Assembly (NCBI GenBank): GCA_934667175.1
Contig: CAKULN010000001.1
Coordinates: 124,001 to 188,000 of the forward strand
DNA length: 64,000 nt
Source of the DNA: an uncultured Bacteroidales bacterium
Lineage (GTDB): Bacteria > Bacteroidota > Bacteroidia > Bacteroidales > UBA932
Reading direction: 5' to 3'
Each line of letters begins with the position of its first letter. Within the stretch, counting starts at the first letter, position 1. The notes under the pieces are model-generated. The model had not been told where the DNA came from and made no database searches. It worked only from the letters and a program-made list of their open reading frames with translations. Made by a program: the position numbers and the translations under genes. Shown piece after piece: positions 44,325 through 52,643 of this stretch.

Positions 44325-46109
44325 ATGAAGAATTTGGGGGAATATAGTAAAGAATGGATAGGAGCACTGATTTATATGGTCTTGCTTTGGGTGACAACAT
44401 TGACTGTTGACGATTACTATGGCAAGCCGGATTTGGTGTTCTTTATGATTCTGTTCTTTGTTATCCCTATAGCGATCATCGGCCTTATAGACGGAAAGAA
44501 AACTCTAAAACTTTCTGTGATAGACATTCTTGCGTTGGTATGGATGTCCTATGCGTTTTTGAATGCGCTTTTCAGTCCGGTAAGCCACTCGAAGGACGCC
44601 TTGATTCCATTAACCACGACCTTTGTCTTATATGCTATCCTTCGTTTGGCTTTACCGCAAGATAAGTCTTTGGACAAAACACTTGTGGCTGGGATAGCAG
44701 TGTTCGGACTTTATGAGTGTGTCATCGGTTTATTGCAGTTGTATGGTTTGGAACGGTCCAACCACGCTGTGTTCAGGATCACGGGAACATTCTTTAATCC
44801 GGGGCCATATTCAATATATGTCGCTACAATGCTTGCGGTTTGTCTGGCGTACTGCTACAAAAGATATGGAATATATTCGTTGAGGAATCACATAGGTGGG
44901 AAGATCCGTGTGCATCTTGCCGGTAGTCTGTTGGTTTTGCTTTGTGCCGCAGGGTGTATTGTTGGATTGATTACCCTACCTGCGACATTGAGCCGAACAG
45001 CATTTGTCGCACTGGCGGTCGTGCTGTTAATCTTGTTTGGCCGACGTAATCCGAGATTGTTATTGGCGGCCATGGTTTTGGCGCTTGTGTTTGGTGCCGG
45101 ACTCTATTTCTTGAAGAAGGATTCGGCAGACGGACGTTTGCTGATGTGGATTGTCTCATTGAGGGCGATATGTGGCCACCCCGTGTTCGGAAGCGGCATA
45201 GGTGGCTTTCATAAAGCATTTTCGGACAGTCAGAAGGACTTTTTTATGGTCAATCCGGACTCGTCTTTCGCATCTGTCTCAGGGGCTCCGGAATATGCGT
45301 TCAATGATTTTCTCGAAGTCGGTGTGGAGCAGGGACTTGTCGGAATGCTTCTGTTCACGTCAATCATCATTATTTCAGTGTGTAAACTGCTTCGAGGCAA
45401 GGAGGAGATCGGTTACGGATTGATTGCCTTGTCGGTGTGCGCTATGTTTTCTTATCCTTTAAGCCTTCTGCCTTTCAGAATATTAGGAGGCTTGTTCGTG
45501 GCACGTGCCGCCGCTTTGGACAAACGACCGTTGGTGGTTATGGCAGGATGGCATAAGTTGGTGTTGTCAATAACGTCTTGTGTGATATGCGTCTCTTTAC
45601 TTATTCCGATAAATATCAGAATAAAGGACAAGGTCAATGCTGTAAAGGACTTTTCCATAGACAAGGTCTTAAGGATCAGGACGGTCAATGACTTACATCT
45701 GGAACGGTCGAAGATATTGTGTGACCATCCGAAGTATTTGTTTTGGCTTGGCAAAAGACTTAGGAATGTTGGCCGTTACGAGGAGAGTCTTGACGCATTC
45801 AGACTTGGTACGGAAGTGAGCTGTGACAATATGTTTTATGTTATGATAGGTAATGTCTGTATTTCCTTGAAAAGATTCGAAGACGCTGAAAAGCACTATA
45901 AGACAGCTCATTATATGCAGCCTTGCAAGCTTTACCCTTTGCATCAGTTACTATCGCTGTATGAAAATGAAGGACGGGAGGAGGATGCCAGCCGGATGGC
46001 ACAAGCTATATTGGATGCCAAGCCTAAGATAAGGTCTTCGGCGACCGATGAAATGAAAACCTACGCCAGAGAGTTTTTGGCGCGCAAATCAATAGTTATT
46101 AACCATTAA
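44325..46109 (+). CDS. O-antigen-ligase-like (Wzy_C) membrane protein with C-terminal TPRs
   Basis: A 594-residue protein. About 11 TM helices occupy residues 10-435, with the O-antigen ligase/polymerase signature RITGTFFNPGPYSIYVA near 150 and the large periplasmic loop LRAICGHPVFGSGIGGFHKAFSD...VGVEQGLVGMLLF. The last 130 residues form TPR-like helices (GRYEESLDAFRLGTEVS, KRFEDAEKHYKTAHYMQP). The family transfers or polymerises glycans on an undecaprenyl carrier. No glycan-synthesis gene lies nearby, so a role tied to the peptide modules (glycosylation of peptide or lipoproteins) is possible. It starts 7 nt after the thioredoxin-like gene. Confidence 0.75.
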   Translation: MKNLGEYSKEWIGALIYMVLLWVTTLTVDDYYGKPDLVFFMILFFVIPIAIIGLIDGKKTLKLSVIDILALVWMSYAFLNALFSPVSHSKDALIPLTTTFVLYAILRLALPQDKSLDKTLVAGIAVFGLYECVIGLLQLYGLERSNHAVFRITGTFFNPGPYSIYVATMLAVCLAYCYKRYGIYSLRNHIGGKIRVHLAGSLLVLLCAAGCIVGLITLPATLSRTAFVALAVVLLILFGRRNPRLLLAAMVLALVFGAGLYFLKKDSADGRLLMWIVSLRAICGHPVFGSGIGGFHKAFSDSQKDFFMVNPDSSFASVSGAPEYAFNDFLEVGVEQGLVGMLLFTSIIIISVCKLLRGKEEIGYGLIALSVCAMFSYPLSLLPFRILGGLFVARAAALDKRPLVVMAGWHKLVLSITSCVICVSLLIPINIRIKDKVNAVKDFSIDKVLRIRTVNDLHLERSKILCDHPKYLFWLGKRLRNVGRYEESLDAFRLGTEVSCDNMFYVMIGNVCISLKRFEDAEKHYKTAHYMQPCKLYPLHQLLSLYENEGREEDASRMAQAILDAKPKIRSSATDEMKTYAREFLARKSIVINH

Positions 46110-46122
46110 TAATTTCAAAAAA

Positions 46123-46503
46123 ATGAAACGAATTAAAATTCTTTTTGCCTTAGCGGCAGTGATTCTCTCGTCCGCCGGTGCAATCTTGGCGTATGAATCG
46201 TATAGGCCAATGGACGAGTTGACTAAAATGAACCTTGAAGCATTGTCAAGTGGGGAATTGGGAACTGGGGAAGAAGATGGAGCTTTTCCAAAATACAAAA
46301 AGGTTTGGAAAGCTTGTCAGGTGTTTACAATCATAGAATATGATATTAACGGGAAAGTAGTATCTGTGAAATTATCTGAATATGCTGATGTGGAGGCAGA
46401 GGTTTCGGGGCATTATGTGAAGGTGGTTGGACCAGAAGAAGGGCAGAAATCATATTGTATGGATGGTGAGCAAATATATTGCTTCCCAAACAGTTGCTAT
46501 TAA
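46123..46503 (+). CDS. NVEALA-like small exported Cys-containing peptide (copy 2)
   Basis: A 126-residue precursor with a hydrophobic N-terminus (ILFALAAVILSSAGAILAYESY) and the motif KMNLEALS at 35-42, closer to the family's NVEAL motif than copy 1. An acidic Gly stretch (GELGTGEEDG) follows. The C-terminal part has four Cys (65, 112, 120, 125) and ends CFPNSCY. The shared AYESY...L(L/T)KMNL block shows homology to copy 1, but the cores differ strongly, as expected if the core is the variable, active part. It starts 13 nt after the ligase-like gene. Confidence 0.72.
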   Translation: MKRIKILFALAAVILSSAGAILAYESYRPMDELTKMNLEALSSGELGTGEEDGAFPKYKKVWKACQVFTIIEYDINGKVVSVKLSEYADVEAEVSGHYVKVVGPEEGQKSYCMDGEQIYCFPNSCY

Positions 46504-46513
46504 TATCATAGAG

Positions 46514-47689
46514 ATGAAATCAGTGTTGGTTATGAAACGGAGTATTGGGACACCAATACTCCTTCTTATACTGGCTTTTCCTGTATTGTTTTCTTGCGGT
46601 CGTGACAATGCGATCTCAGACTATTTGAGAGAGTTCACGAATGATTCAACAACAGTGATAGAAGTGCGGTTTGATGAGAAACCAATATCTTTTCAGGATA
46701 TTATCGATAGTTGTAGTTTGGTTCCGTTAGAGACTACCTCAGATTGCGTGATAGGTTCAATTGAAAAAATAGTAGAGGACGAAGGAAGGTTTTATGTCCT
46801 TGACAGGGAAGTGTCTAAATCCTTGTTTATGTTCGACTCAAAAGGTGAGTTCTTGGGTACGATAGGTCGTATGGGGCGAGGACCTGGAGAATATGCCGAA
46901 CCGACTGATTTTGTGATAGTGGATTCAACGTTGATTATATATGACACATTTGGCCGAAAATTCAATTATTATAACAAGCGGGATGGTCATTATTTGAATT
47001 CCGTCATAATAAAACACCGACTTGCGGAGATATGTTATGACCCTATAGAGAATAATATCTATGCTAAAACTGGGGATAATACCAATAATAAGAACTTGAA
47101 ATATTATGAGGTGTTTAAAATCGATATGGATGGACGTGTCCATACAAAATTTATACGTAATGTAAATGAGTTGAATTATCTGCATAACAGTGCTTTTACC
47201 GTATTATCAACAGGCGGGGTATTGTATAGGAAATCTCTTAGGTCAGGTGTGTTCCAGATTAATGGGGATAGAGTATATACTAAATATTTGTTCTTGTTTA
47301 AAAATCCTTTACCTAAGAGATATGAAGAAGAATGTAAAGGTGATTATGAGCAGTTCATATTACAAGGATATAATAAAAAGTACTCTTATTATTATGGGAA
47401 TATAGCAGAAACTAATAGTTATGTGATTTTTAATGCGATTCATAATGGACGGATATATTATGTGAAATACGATAAGAAAGCCCAAGAGGCTGTTGCTGGC
47501 TTGCCGGATACAGAGGGATTGATTCAAGGAGATGTTGTTACTATGGCATCGCTAATGATGTTAAGTGAAAGGACATACTTTCAAAGAAATACTGCGATAA
47601 TACCTATATCACCTGATTTTCTTGAATTGGATAAGAAAGATGACATCAATCAGTCGAACCCTATTATACTAATTGTTTCTTTAAAATGA
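46514..47689 (+). CDS. 6-bladed beta-propeller lipoprotein (copy 2)
   Basis: A 391-residue lipoprotein (lipobox FPVLFSC, Cys 28; a second possible start at 46532 gives a shorter signal). IDSCSLVPLETTSDCVIGSIEKIVEDEGRFYVLDREVSKSLFMFD and GRMGRGPGEYAEP near 120 mirror copy 1. The gene is strongly AT-rich with many ATA and AAT codons, unlike the housekeeping genes of the window. It overlaps the next gene by 4 nt (ATGA), exactly as in copy 1. Confidence 0.8.
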   Translation: MKSVLVMKRSIGTPILLLILAFPVLFSCGRDNAISDYLREFTNDSTTVIEVRFDEKPISFQDIIDSCSLVPLETTSDCVIGSIEKIVEDEGRFYVLDREVSKSLFMFDSKGEFLGTIGRMGRGPGEYAEPTDFVIVDSTLIIYDTFGRKFNYYNKRDGHYLNSVIIKHRLAEICYDPIENNIYAKTGDNTNNKNLKYYEVFKIDMDGRVHTKFIRNVNELNYLHNSAFTVLSTGGVLYRKSLRSGVFQINGDRVYTKYLFLFKNPLPKRYEEECKGDYEQFILQGYNKKYSYYYGNIAETNSYVIFNAIHNGRIYYVKYDKKAQEAVAGLPDTEGLIQGDVVTMASLMMLSERTYFQRNTAIIPISPDFLELDKKDDINQSNPIILIVSLK

Positions 47690-48273
47690 GATTGCTCAAA
47701 AAAGTACGTTATGCTGATGGGATCATAATGTTACTGATTATCGGTCTTTTTCAATTATTGTCCGGTTGTGATACTATGGAAAGAAGAATAGCATTAATGA
47801 AGAAAAGGCCCTTGGATCTATGTTTGGACAGCTTGTTATATTTAAATTCGACAAGAGATTCCGCAAGGTATGACATCAAAACAACAAATTTCATCTTTGT
47901 TGTTTATATGGATTCGCTTCAATGTGTTTCGTGTGAGGTAAACCGACTGCCATTGTGGAATGATTTGATATTATGGGCAAATACATTTGATGGCGATTTT
48001 GGGATAGTATTTATATTTTCACCAAGCAAGGAGGGAAAAACTATGGTGGAGCACTTGCTGCCGGCTTCAAAACTAATGTCTGGAGTCTATATCGACGAAT
48101 CGCATATTTTTACCGAGAATAATCCTCATATTCCCTCTAACCCATTGTTCCATAAATTTCTATTGGATCGGAACGGTAATGTCTTGCTGGTAGGAGATCC
48201 AACCTCCAACACAAGAATAGAAAAATTGTTAAGAGAAATTGTTACAGAAAAGTTTACGGGGAATGCAAAGTAA
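47686..48273 (+). CDS. Thioredoxin-like CxxC lipoprotein (copy 2)
   Basis: A 195-residue lipoprotein (lipobox LLSGC, Cys 28). FVVYMDSLQCVSCEVNRL places CVSC at 80-83; FGIVFIFSPS, NNPHIPSNPLFHKFLL and VLLVGDP align with copy 1. It is coupled by a 4-nt overlap to propeller copy 2, and its 3' end overlaps the transglutaminase-like gene by 11 nt. Together with the two preceding genes it forms the second peptide-propeller-CxxC module. Confidence 0.66.
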   Translation: MRLLKKVRYADGIIMLLIIGLFQLLSGCDTMERRIALMKKRPLDLCLDSLLYLNSTRDSARYDIKTTNFIFVVYMDSLQCVSCEVNRLPLWNDLILWANTFDGDFGIVFIFSPSKEGKTMVEHLLPASKLMSGVYIDESHIFTENNPHIPSNPLFHKFLLDRNGNVLLVGDPTSNTRIEKLLREIVTEKFTGNAK

Positions 48274-50284
48274 GGTGTATTGCATATTGTCGCTATTATT
48301 AACGCTGTCTTGCTCTCGGTATTCTCCGAGGCTGGAGGCGGCATTGTCGCTTGCCGGAGAGAACCGTGTGGAGTTGGAGAGGGTTTTGGAACATTATCGG
48401 GGAGACAGGAAGAAGTACAAGGCCGCTTGCTTCTTGATTGAAAATATGATTGGCCGCTACACGTTGACCAGTCAGAAACTGGATAGCCTTGATGCTGAGT
48501 TTTTTGACGCAGTCGGCAATCTTGACATCAGGTTCGAGGACACGGAGGTCAATGTCTATCTGGTGCAGGTCAAGGTGAACGAGATTTGGAATAGGGTATT
48601 GTCAAAGTACGGGGATCCTACAAAATACCATTATGGAAGATCGGACGATTTGCGGTCTGTCACGGCTGACTATCTGATTGACAACATAGATGAGGCATTC
48701 GCAACGTTGGACTACCCTTGGACATCTCATCTGTCATTCGAGGACTTCTGTGAATATGTTCTGCCGTACCGTTACGGAAACGAACCGCTTACGGAAGGCT
48801 GGAGACATTATTTCCGTGAGCGTTACAAGTGGATAGCAGATTCTTTGACAGACAATTCTGACCCTGTGGCGGTCTGCCGATTGATCAATCAGGACATCGC
48901 GACATGGTTCCTGCCAGCTGGGGGCGGACACATATTCAAGAATCATCCTCGGTCTCTGTCTGTGGAGCAACTTCGCAAGTGCCGGTTAAGTTCTTGTGTG
49001 GAGCAAGCGGCGGTGGCGTTGTTTGCGATGAGGTCAATGGGGCTGGCGGTGGCGCATTGCACAATCCCGCATTGGGGAAACCGCAGTGCGGGTCACGATT
49101 TCAATGCTATTCTTACAAGGGATAATGAGTGGGCTGACTTTTCCGCCGCCAAATTCAATCCGGGAGAGAATGAGATTGCGAACAAACCTCCGAAAGTGTT
49201 CGTGAAGAAATTCTCAAGAAAGATGATGACGGAGGATGAACTGGAAGTCGTGAGACGCTTTGATTTCCCTTATGCCGGTTACCAGGATGTCACCTCGCAT
49301 CTTGTCAAGACTTCTGATGTCACGGTTCAGATTCCGGATTCTTTAAAGGATGACGTATCTGTGGTTTACCTCTGTGTCTTCAACAACAAAAGGTGGGTTC
49401 CAGTCTCATATTCATATTCCAGAAACGGTAGGGCTAAGTTTGCGGAGATGGGACGAAGGATAGTCTATCTGCCTCAATATTATAAGGATGGTCGATTCCG
49501 CCCGGTTGGTGATCCGATATTCCTTGAAAAGGACGGACATCAGCATCCCGCGGTTGCTGACAGTGCTCGTCCTGTTCGGAGGATGGTGCTGACCAGAAAA
49601 TATGGTCGCTTCAAGTACCAGCTTGGCTACGCCGGAGAGATGGTCGGAGCCAGATTTCAGGGTGCTGACAATCCTGAGTTTGAAAATGCCGTCACGTTGT
49701 TCACGATTGACTCTCTGCCGGATTCAAAGATGGACACATTCGCAATCGCTCCTTCCAGGTTTCGTTACGTCAGATACCTATATCCTGACATTTTCGCGAG
49801 AGGCAATGCCGGCAATGTCGCTGAGATCGCTTTCATTGGAGATGATGGGGAACCGCTTGAAGGAAAGTACATTGGAATCAAAGAGGCTAATGCGGACAAC
49901 ATCCGCACTGTTTTTGACGGAAACACAAGGAATTATCTAAGAGTGTACCAGTCTGCGGATTCCACGGCGGTGTTCCCTGGCAATGTGATAGTTGTCGATT
50001 CTCCCAAGCCGATCTGGATTGGTCTTGACTTGGGTGAGATACGGGAGATCTCGGGTGTGGCCTATTGTCCAAGGAATGACTCCAACAACATTTATCCTCA
50101 TTGCACTTACGAACTGTTTTGCTGGGATGGAGGCTGGAAATCCTTGGGACAACAATCCGGTCAGAAGGATTCCCTTGTCTATGAGAATGTTCCTTCCGGA
50201 TGCCTCTATATCCTGCGCAACCGGACGGAAGGCAAGGAAGAGAGGTTGTTTACTTACGAGGATGGCAAGCAGGTTTGGTGGTGA
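48263..50284 (+). CDS. Transglutaminase-like lipoprotein
   Basis: A 673-residue lipoprotein (MQSKVYCILSLLLTLSC). The centre has a transglutaminase-core pattern: SSCVEQAAVALFAMRSMGLAV with Cys near 246, then HWGNRSAGHDFNAIL with His near 278, then NEWADFSAAKFNPGE with Asp near 291, giving the Cys-His-Asp triad. The C-terminal half is predicted beta-rich (FKYQLGYAGEMVGARFQGADNPEFENAVTLFTI; YELFCWDGGWKSLG) and may be a discoidin-like or surface-binding part. Such proteins act as crosslinkers or peptidases. The frame also runs upstream to 48239, but the chosen Met gives the lipoprotein signal. Confidence 0.7.
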   Translation: MQSKVYCILSLLLTLSCSRYSPRLEAALSLAGENRVELERVLEHYRGDRKKYKAACFLIENMIGRYTLTSQKLDSLDAEFFDAVGNLDIRFEDTEVNVYLVQVKVNEIWNRVLSKYGDPTKYHYGRSDDLRSVTADYLIDNIDEAFATLDYPWTSHLSFEDFCEYVLPYRYGNEPLTEGWRHYFRERYKWIADSLTDNSDPVAVCRLINQDIATWFLPAGGGHIFKNHPRSLSVEQLRKCRLSSCVEQAAVALFAMRSMGLAVAHCTIPHWGNRSAGHDFNAILTRDNEWADFSAAKFNPGENEIANKPPKVFVKKFSRKMMTEDELEVVRRFDFPYAGYQDVTSHLVKTSDVTVQIPDSLKDDVSVVYLCVFNNKRWVPVSYSYSRNGRAKFAEMGRRIVYLPQYYKDGRFRPVGDPIFLEKDGHQHPAVADSARPVRRMVLTRKYGRFKYQLGYAGEMVGARFQGADNPEFENAVTLFTIDSLPDSKMDTFAIAPSRFRYVRYLYPDIFARGNAGNVAEIAFIGDDGEPLEGKYIGIKEANADNIRTVFDGNTRNYLRVYQSADSTAVFPGNVIVVDSPKPIWIGLDLGEIREISGVAYCPRNDSNNIYPHCTYELFCWDGGWKSLGQQSGQKDSLVYENVPSGCLYILRNRTEGKEERLFTYEDGKQVWW

Positions 50285-50291
50285 TTGGCAA

Positions 50292-51074
50292 ATGGTAGTG
50301 AGACGTGTCATATTCAGAATCCTTGTTGTGGCGGTTGGTATGATTGTCGCTTTTGCTGTTGCGTTGATCTTCTTTATTGACAGTTTCATGGTTAAGGGTG
50401 ATTCTATGGAACCTACATACCATAGCGGGCAGCGTATCTATGTGAACAAACTGCTTATGGGAGCCAGAATCTATAGAAGTTATGACTTCGCAAGCACCAG
50501 ATTGTCTTCTTTTAGAATGCCGGGACTGCGGAGATTGTCTGTGGGTGACATCGTGATATTCAATTATCCGTTCGTTGGCGGCAAAGACACGATAGGGTTT
50601 AAGATCAATTATGTCTATGCCAAGAGATGTATGGGCGTGCCAGGGGATTCGGTGAGGATTGTGAACGGCTTTTACCGTGATGAGGAAAGACGAATTGTCG
50701 GTGAAAGTGAGTACCAGTACAGGCTTCATGATATCCCGGACAGTTTACTTATGAAGATGAAAGGGTGTTATTATGCGATGAATGGATGGAATGTAAAAAA
50801 TTTTGGCCCTGTATACGTCCCGGGAAAAGGTGATAAGGTTACAGTTGGAGAATCTGATTTTCTTTGGTACAAAAAGTTGATTAAATATGAAACCGGATTT
50901 ATGCCGACGATTGACAGTCTGGGACAAGTTTCTCTTGATGGCAAAATTCTGAGAGAATATACATTCAAAGGCAACTGGTATTTCCTTGGAGGCGACAACG
51001 TCTTGAATTCAAGGGATAGCCGCTACTTCGGCCTTGTGCCGGAGGAGTACATTGTCGGGATCGTGATCCGATAA
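50292..51074 (+). CDS. Signal peptidase I (S26), locus-linked
   Basis: A 260-residue protease with one N-terminal TM helix (RILVVAVGMIVAFAVALIFF). The catalytic Ser 38 is in KGDSMEPTYHSG, the general-base Lys near 111 is in YAKRCMGVPGD, and the conserved end is GGDNVLNSRDSRYFGLVPEEYIVGIV. It starts 7 nt after the transglutaminase-like gene in the same direction. The housekeeping lepB is expected elsewhere, so this is probably a second, dedicated signal peptidase that could cut the NVEALA-like precursors. The ATG at 50292 is chosen because upstream codons lie in the neighbouring gene. Confidence 0.88.
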   Translation: MVVRRVIFRILVVAVGMIVAFAVALIFFIDSFMVKGDSMEPTYHSGQRIYVNKLLMGARIYRSYDFASTRLSSFRMPGLRRLSVGDIVIFNYPFVGGKDTIGFKINYVYAKRCMGVPGDSVRIVNGFYRDEERRIVGESEYQYRLHDIPDSLLMKMKGCYYAMNGWNVKNFGPVYVPGKGDKVTVGESDFLWYKKLIKYETGFMPTIDSLGQVSLDGKILREYTFKGNWYFLGGDNVLNSRDSRYFGLVPEEYIVGIVIR

Positions 51075-51142
51075 ACTGAAACACATAATGCGCATCTCGG
51101 AAATATTCAGTAAATTAGCGAACACTAAAATGTTAGGCCACG

Positions 51143-52633
51143 ATGAACCTTAACCATAGAACAACCACGGCTGCGGTCAGCATGTTCATTTTCCTTCTTG
51201 GTATGGCGCCTCTTGGGGCGCAGCGGCGAATGTCACTTTCGGAAGCGATCGGGACGGCGCGGAGCCAGTCGGTGGCGGCGTTGGAGGCGAAACACGCCTT
51301 TGTCTCGACCTACTGGGCGTACCGTTCCTATCAGGCGAGCCGTCTGCCTTCGCTTGTGCTGTATGGCGACCTGATGAACTTCGACCGCTCGCTCACCTTG
51401 CTGCAAAGCTACGAGGACGGCTCTTTCCGCTATGCCGACACCTACAACCTCCAGAACAGCCTCGGCCTTCAGGTGGCGCAGAACATCACTTTCACCGGCG
51501 GAAGACTCTACGTCTATTCCGACCTCTCCCGCATCGACCAGTTCGGAGCGAACAAGAAACTGACCTGGTACTCCCAGCCTGTCACTGTCCGCTACGTCCA
51601 GCCGCTGTTCTCCTACAACCAGTTCAAATGGGACAAACTGATTGAGCCTAAGGAATATGAACGTGGCCGCCGCCGCTATGTCGAGTCGATGGAGCAGGTC
51701 ACGATCAATGCCGTGTCGGCGTATTTCTCGCTTGTCCAGGCTCTTAAGAACCAGGAGGTCGTGAAGTCGAACTACGAGAACACAGAGAAGATGCGCTCCG
51801 TGGCCGCTGAAAGGATGAAACTCGGAAGCGTCACGAGGGCTGAATATCTCCAGTTGGAACTTCGTGCCCTGAACGACAGCATTGCGATCGGAGAAAGCCT
51901 TGTCAATGTGCGTCAGGCTCAGATGTATCTGAACTCAATTCTTGGCTACGATGAATCGGTTGAGGTTGAGCCTGTGGTTGACGATACCCTGCCTGACATT
52001 CTGATGGATTACGATCTGGTGATGGAGAAGGCGTTGAAAAATTCAACGTTTTCCCTTGACAATCAGATAAATGAACTGAATGCCGCCTCGAATGTGGCGA
52101 AGGCCAAGGCTGACAGGGGCATCTCGATGAGTCTGAACGCCCGTTTCGGCTTGTCTCAGACCGGTAATGGCTTGCCGGATGTCTATAAGGATCTTCTGAA
52201 CCAGGAGGTTGTCGGCCTGACTTTCAGTGTGCCGATCTTTGACTGGGGGCTCGGCAAGGGCAAGGTGCAGAAGGCAAAGGCCGCCGAGGAGGTCATCAAG
52301 GCGCAGAACCTCCAGAGCGAGAACGACTACCGCAGGAAGATATTCACCGCCGTCGGCCAGTTCAACAACCAGCGTCAGCAGTGTATGGCTTCCCGAAAGG
52401 CGATGGAGATAGCCTCCGAAAGGTTCGAGCTGATGATGGACAAATTCCGCCGGGGCTCCGCCACGGTGACCGACCTCACGAACGCCCAGAACGACAACGA
52501 GTCCGCGATGACCAAGTACATCACCGACTACGCCAACTTCTGGAACTACTACTACACCCTGCGGAAGTACACCCTCTACGACTTCATCAACGGAAAGGAC
52601 ATTGATGTCAGCGTCAAGGAAATGGTTGAATAA
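51143..52633 (+). CDS. TolC-family outer-membrane efflux protein
   Basis: A 496-residue protein with a signal peptide (MFIFLLGMAPLGAQ) and the two-fold TolC pattern of long helices and short strands: MSLSEAIGTARSQSVAALEAKHAFVSTYWAYRSYQASRLPSL, LTRAEYLQLEL-type segments, and FRRGSATVTDLTNAQNDNESAM near the C-terminus. It forms the trimeric outer-membrane channel for the following adaptor and RND permeases, with which it makes an operon. A modest gap (68 nt) separates it from the signal peptidase. Confidence 0.9.
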   Translation: MNLNHRTTTAAVSMFIFLLGMAPLGAQRRMSLSEAIGTARSQSVAALEAKHAFVSTYWAYRSYQASRLPSLVLYGDLMNFDRSLTLLQSYEDGSFRYADTYNLQNSLGLQVAQNITFTGGRLYVYSDLSRIDQFGANKKLTWYSQPVTVRYVQPLFSYNQFKWDKLIEPKEYERGRRRYVESMEQVTINAVSAYFSLVQALKNQEVVKSNYENTEKMRSVAAERMKLGSVTRAEYLQLELRALNDSIAIGESLVNVRQAQMYLNSILGYDESVEVEPVVDDTLPDILMDYDLVMEKALKNSTFSLDNQINELNAASNVAKAKADRGISMSLNARFGLSQTGNGLPDVYKDLLNQEVVGLTFSVPIFDWGLGKGKVQKAKAAEEVIKAQNLQSENDYRRKIFTAVGQFNNQRQQCMASRKAMEIASERFELMMDKFRRGSATVTDLTNAQNDNESAMTKYITDYANFWNYYYTLRKYTLYDFINGKDIDVSVKEMVE

Positions 52634-52643
52634 TTCAGAATCT

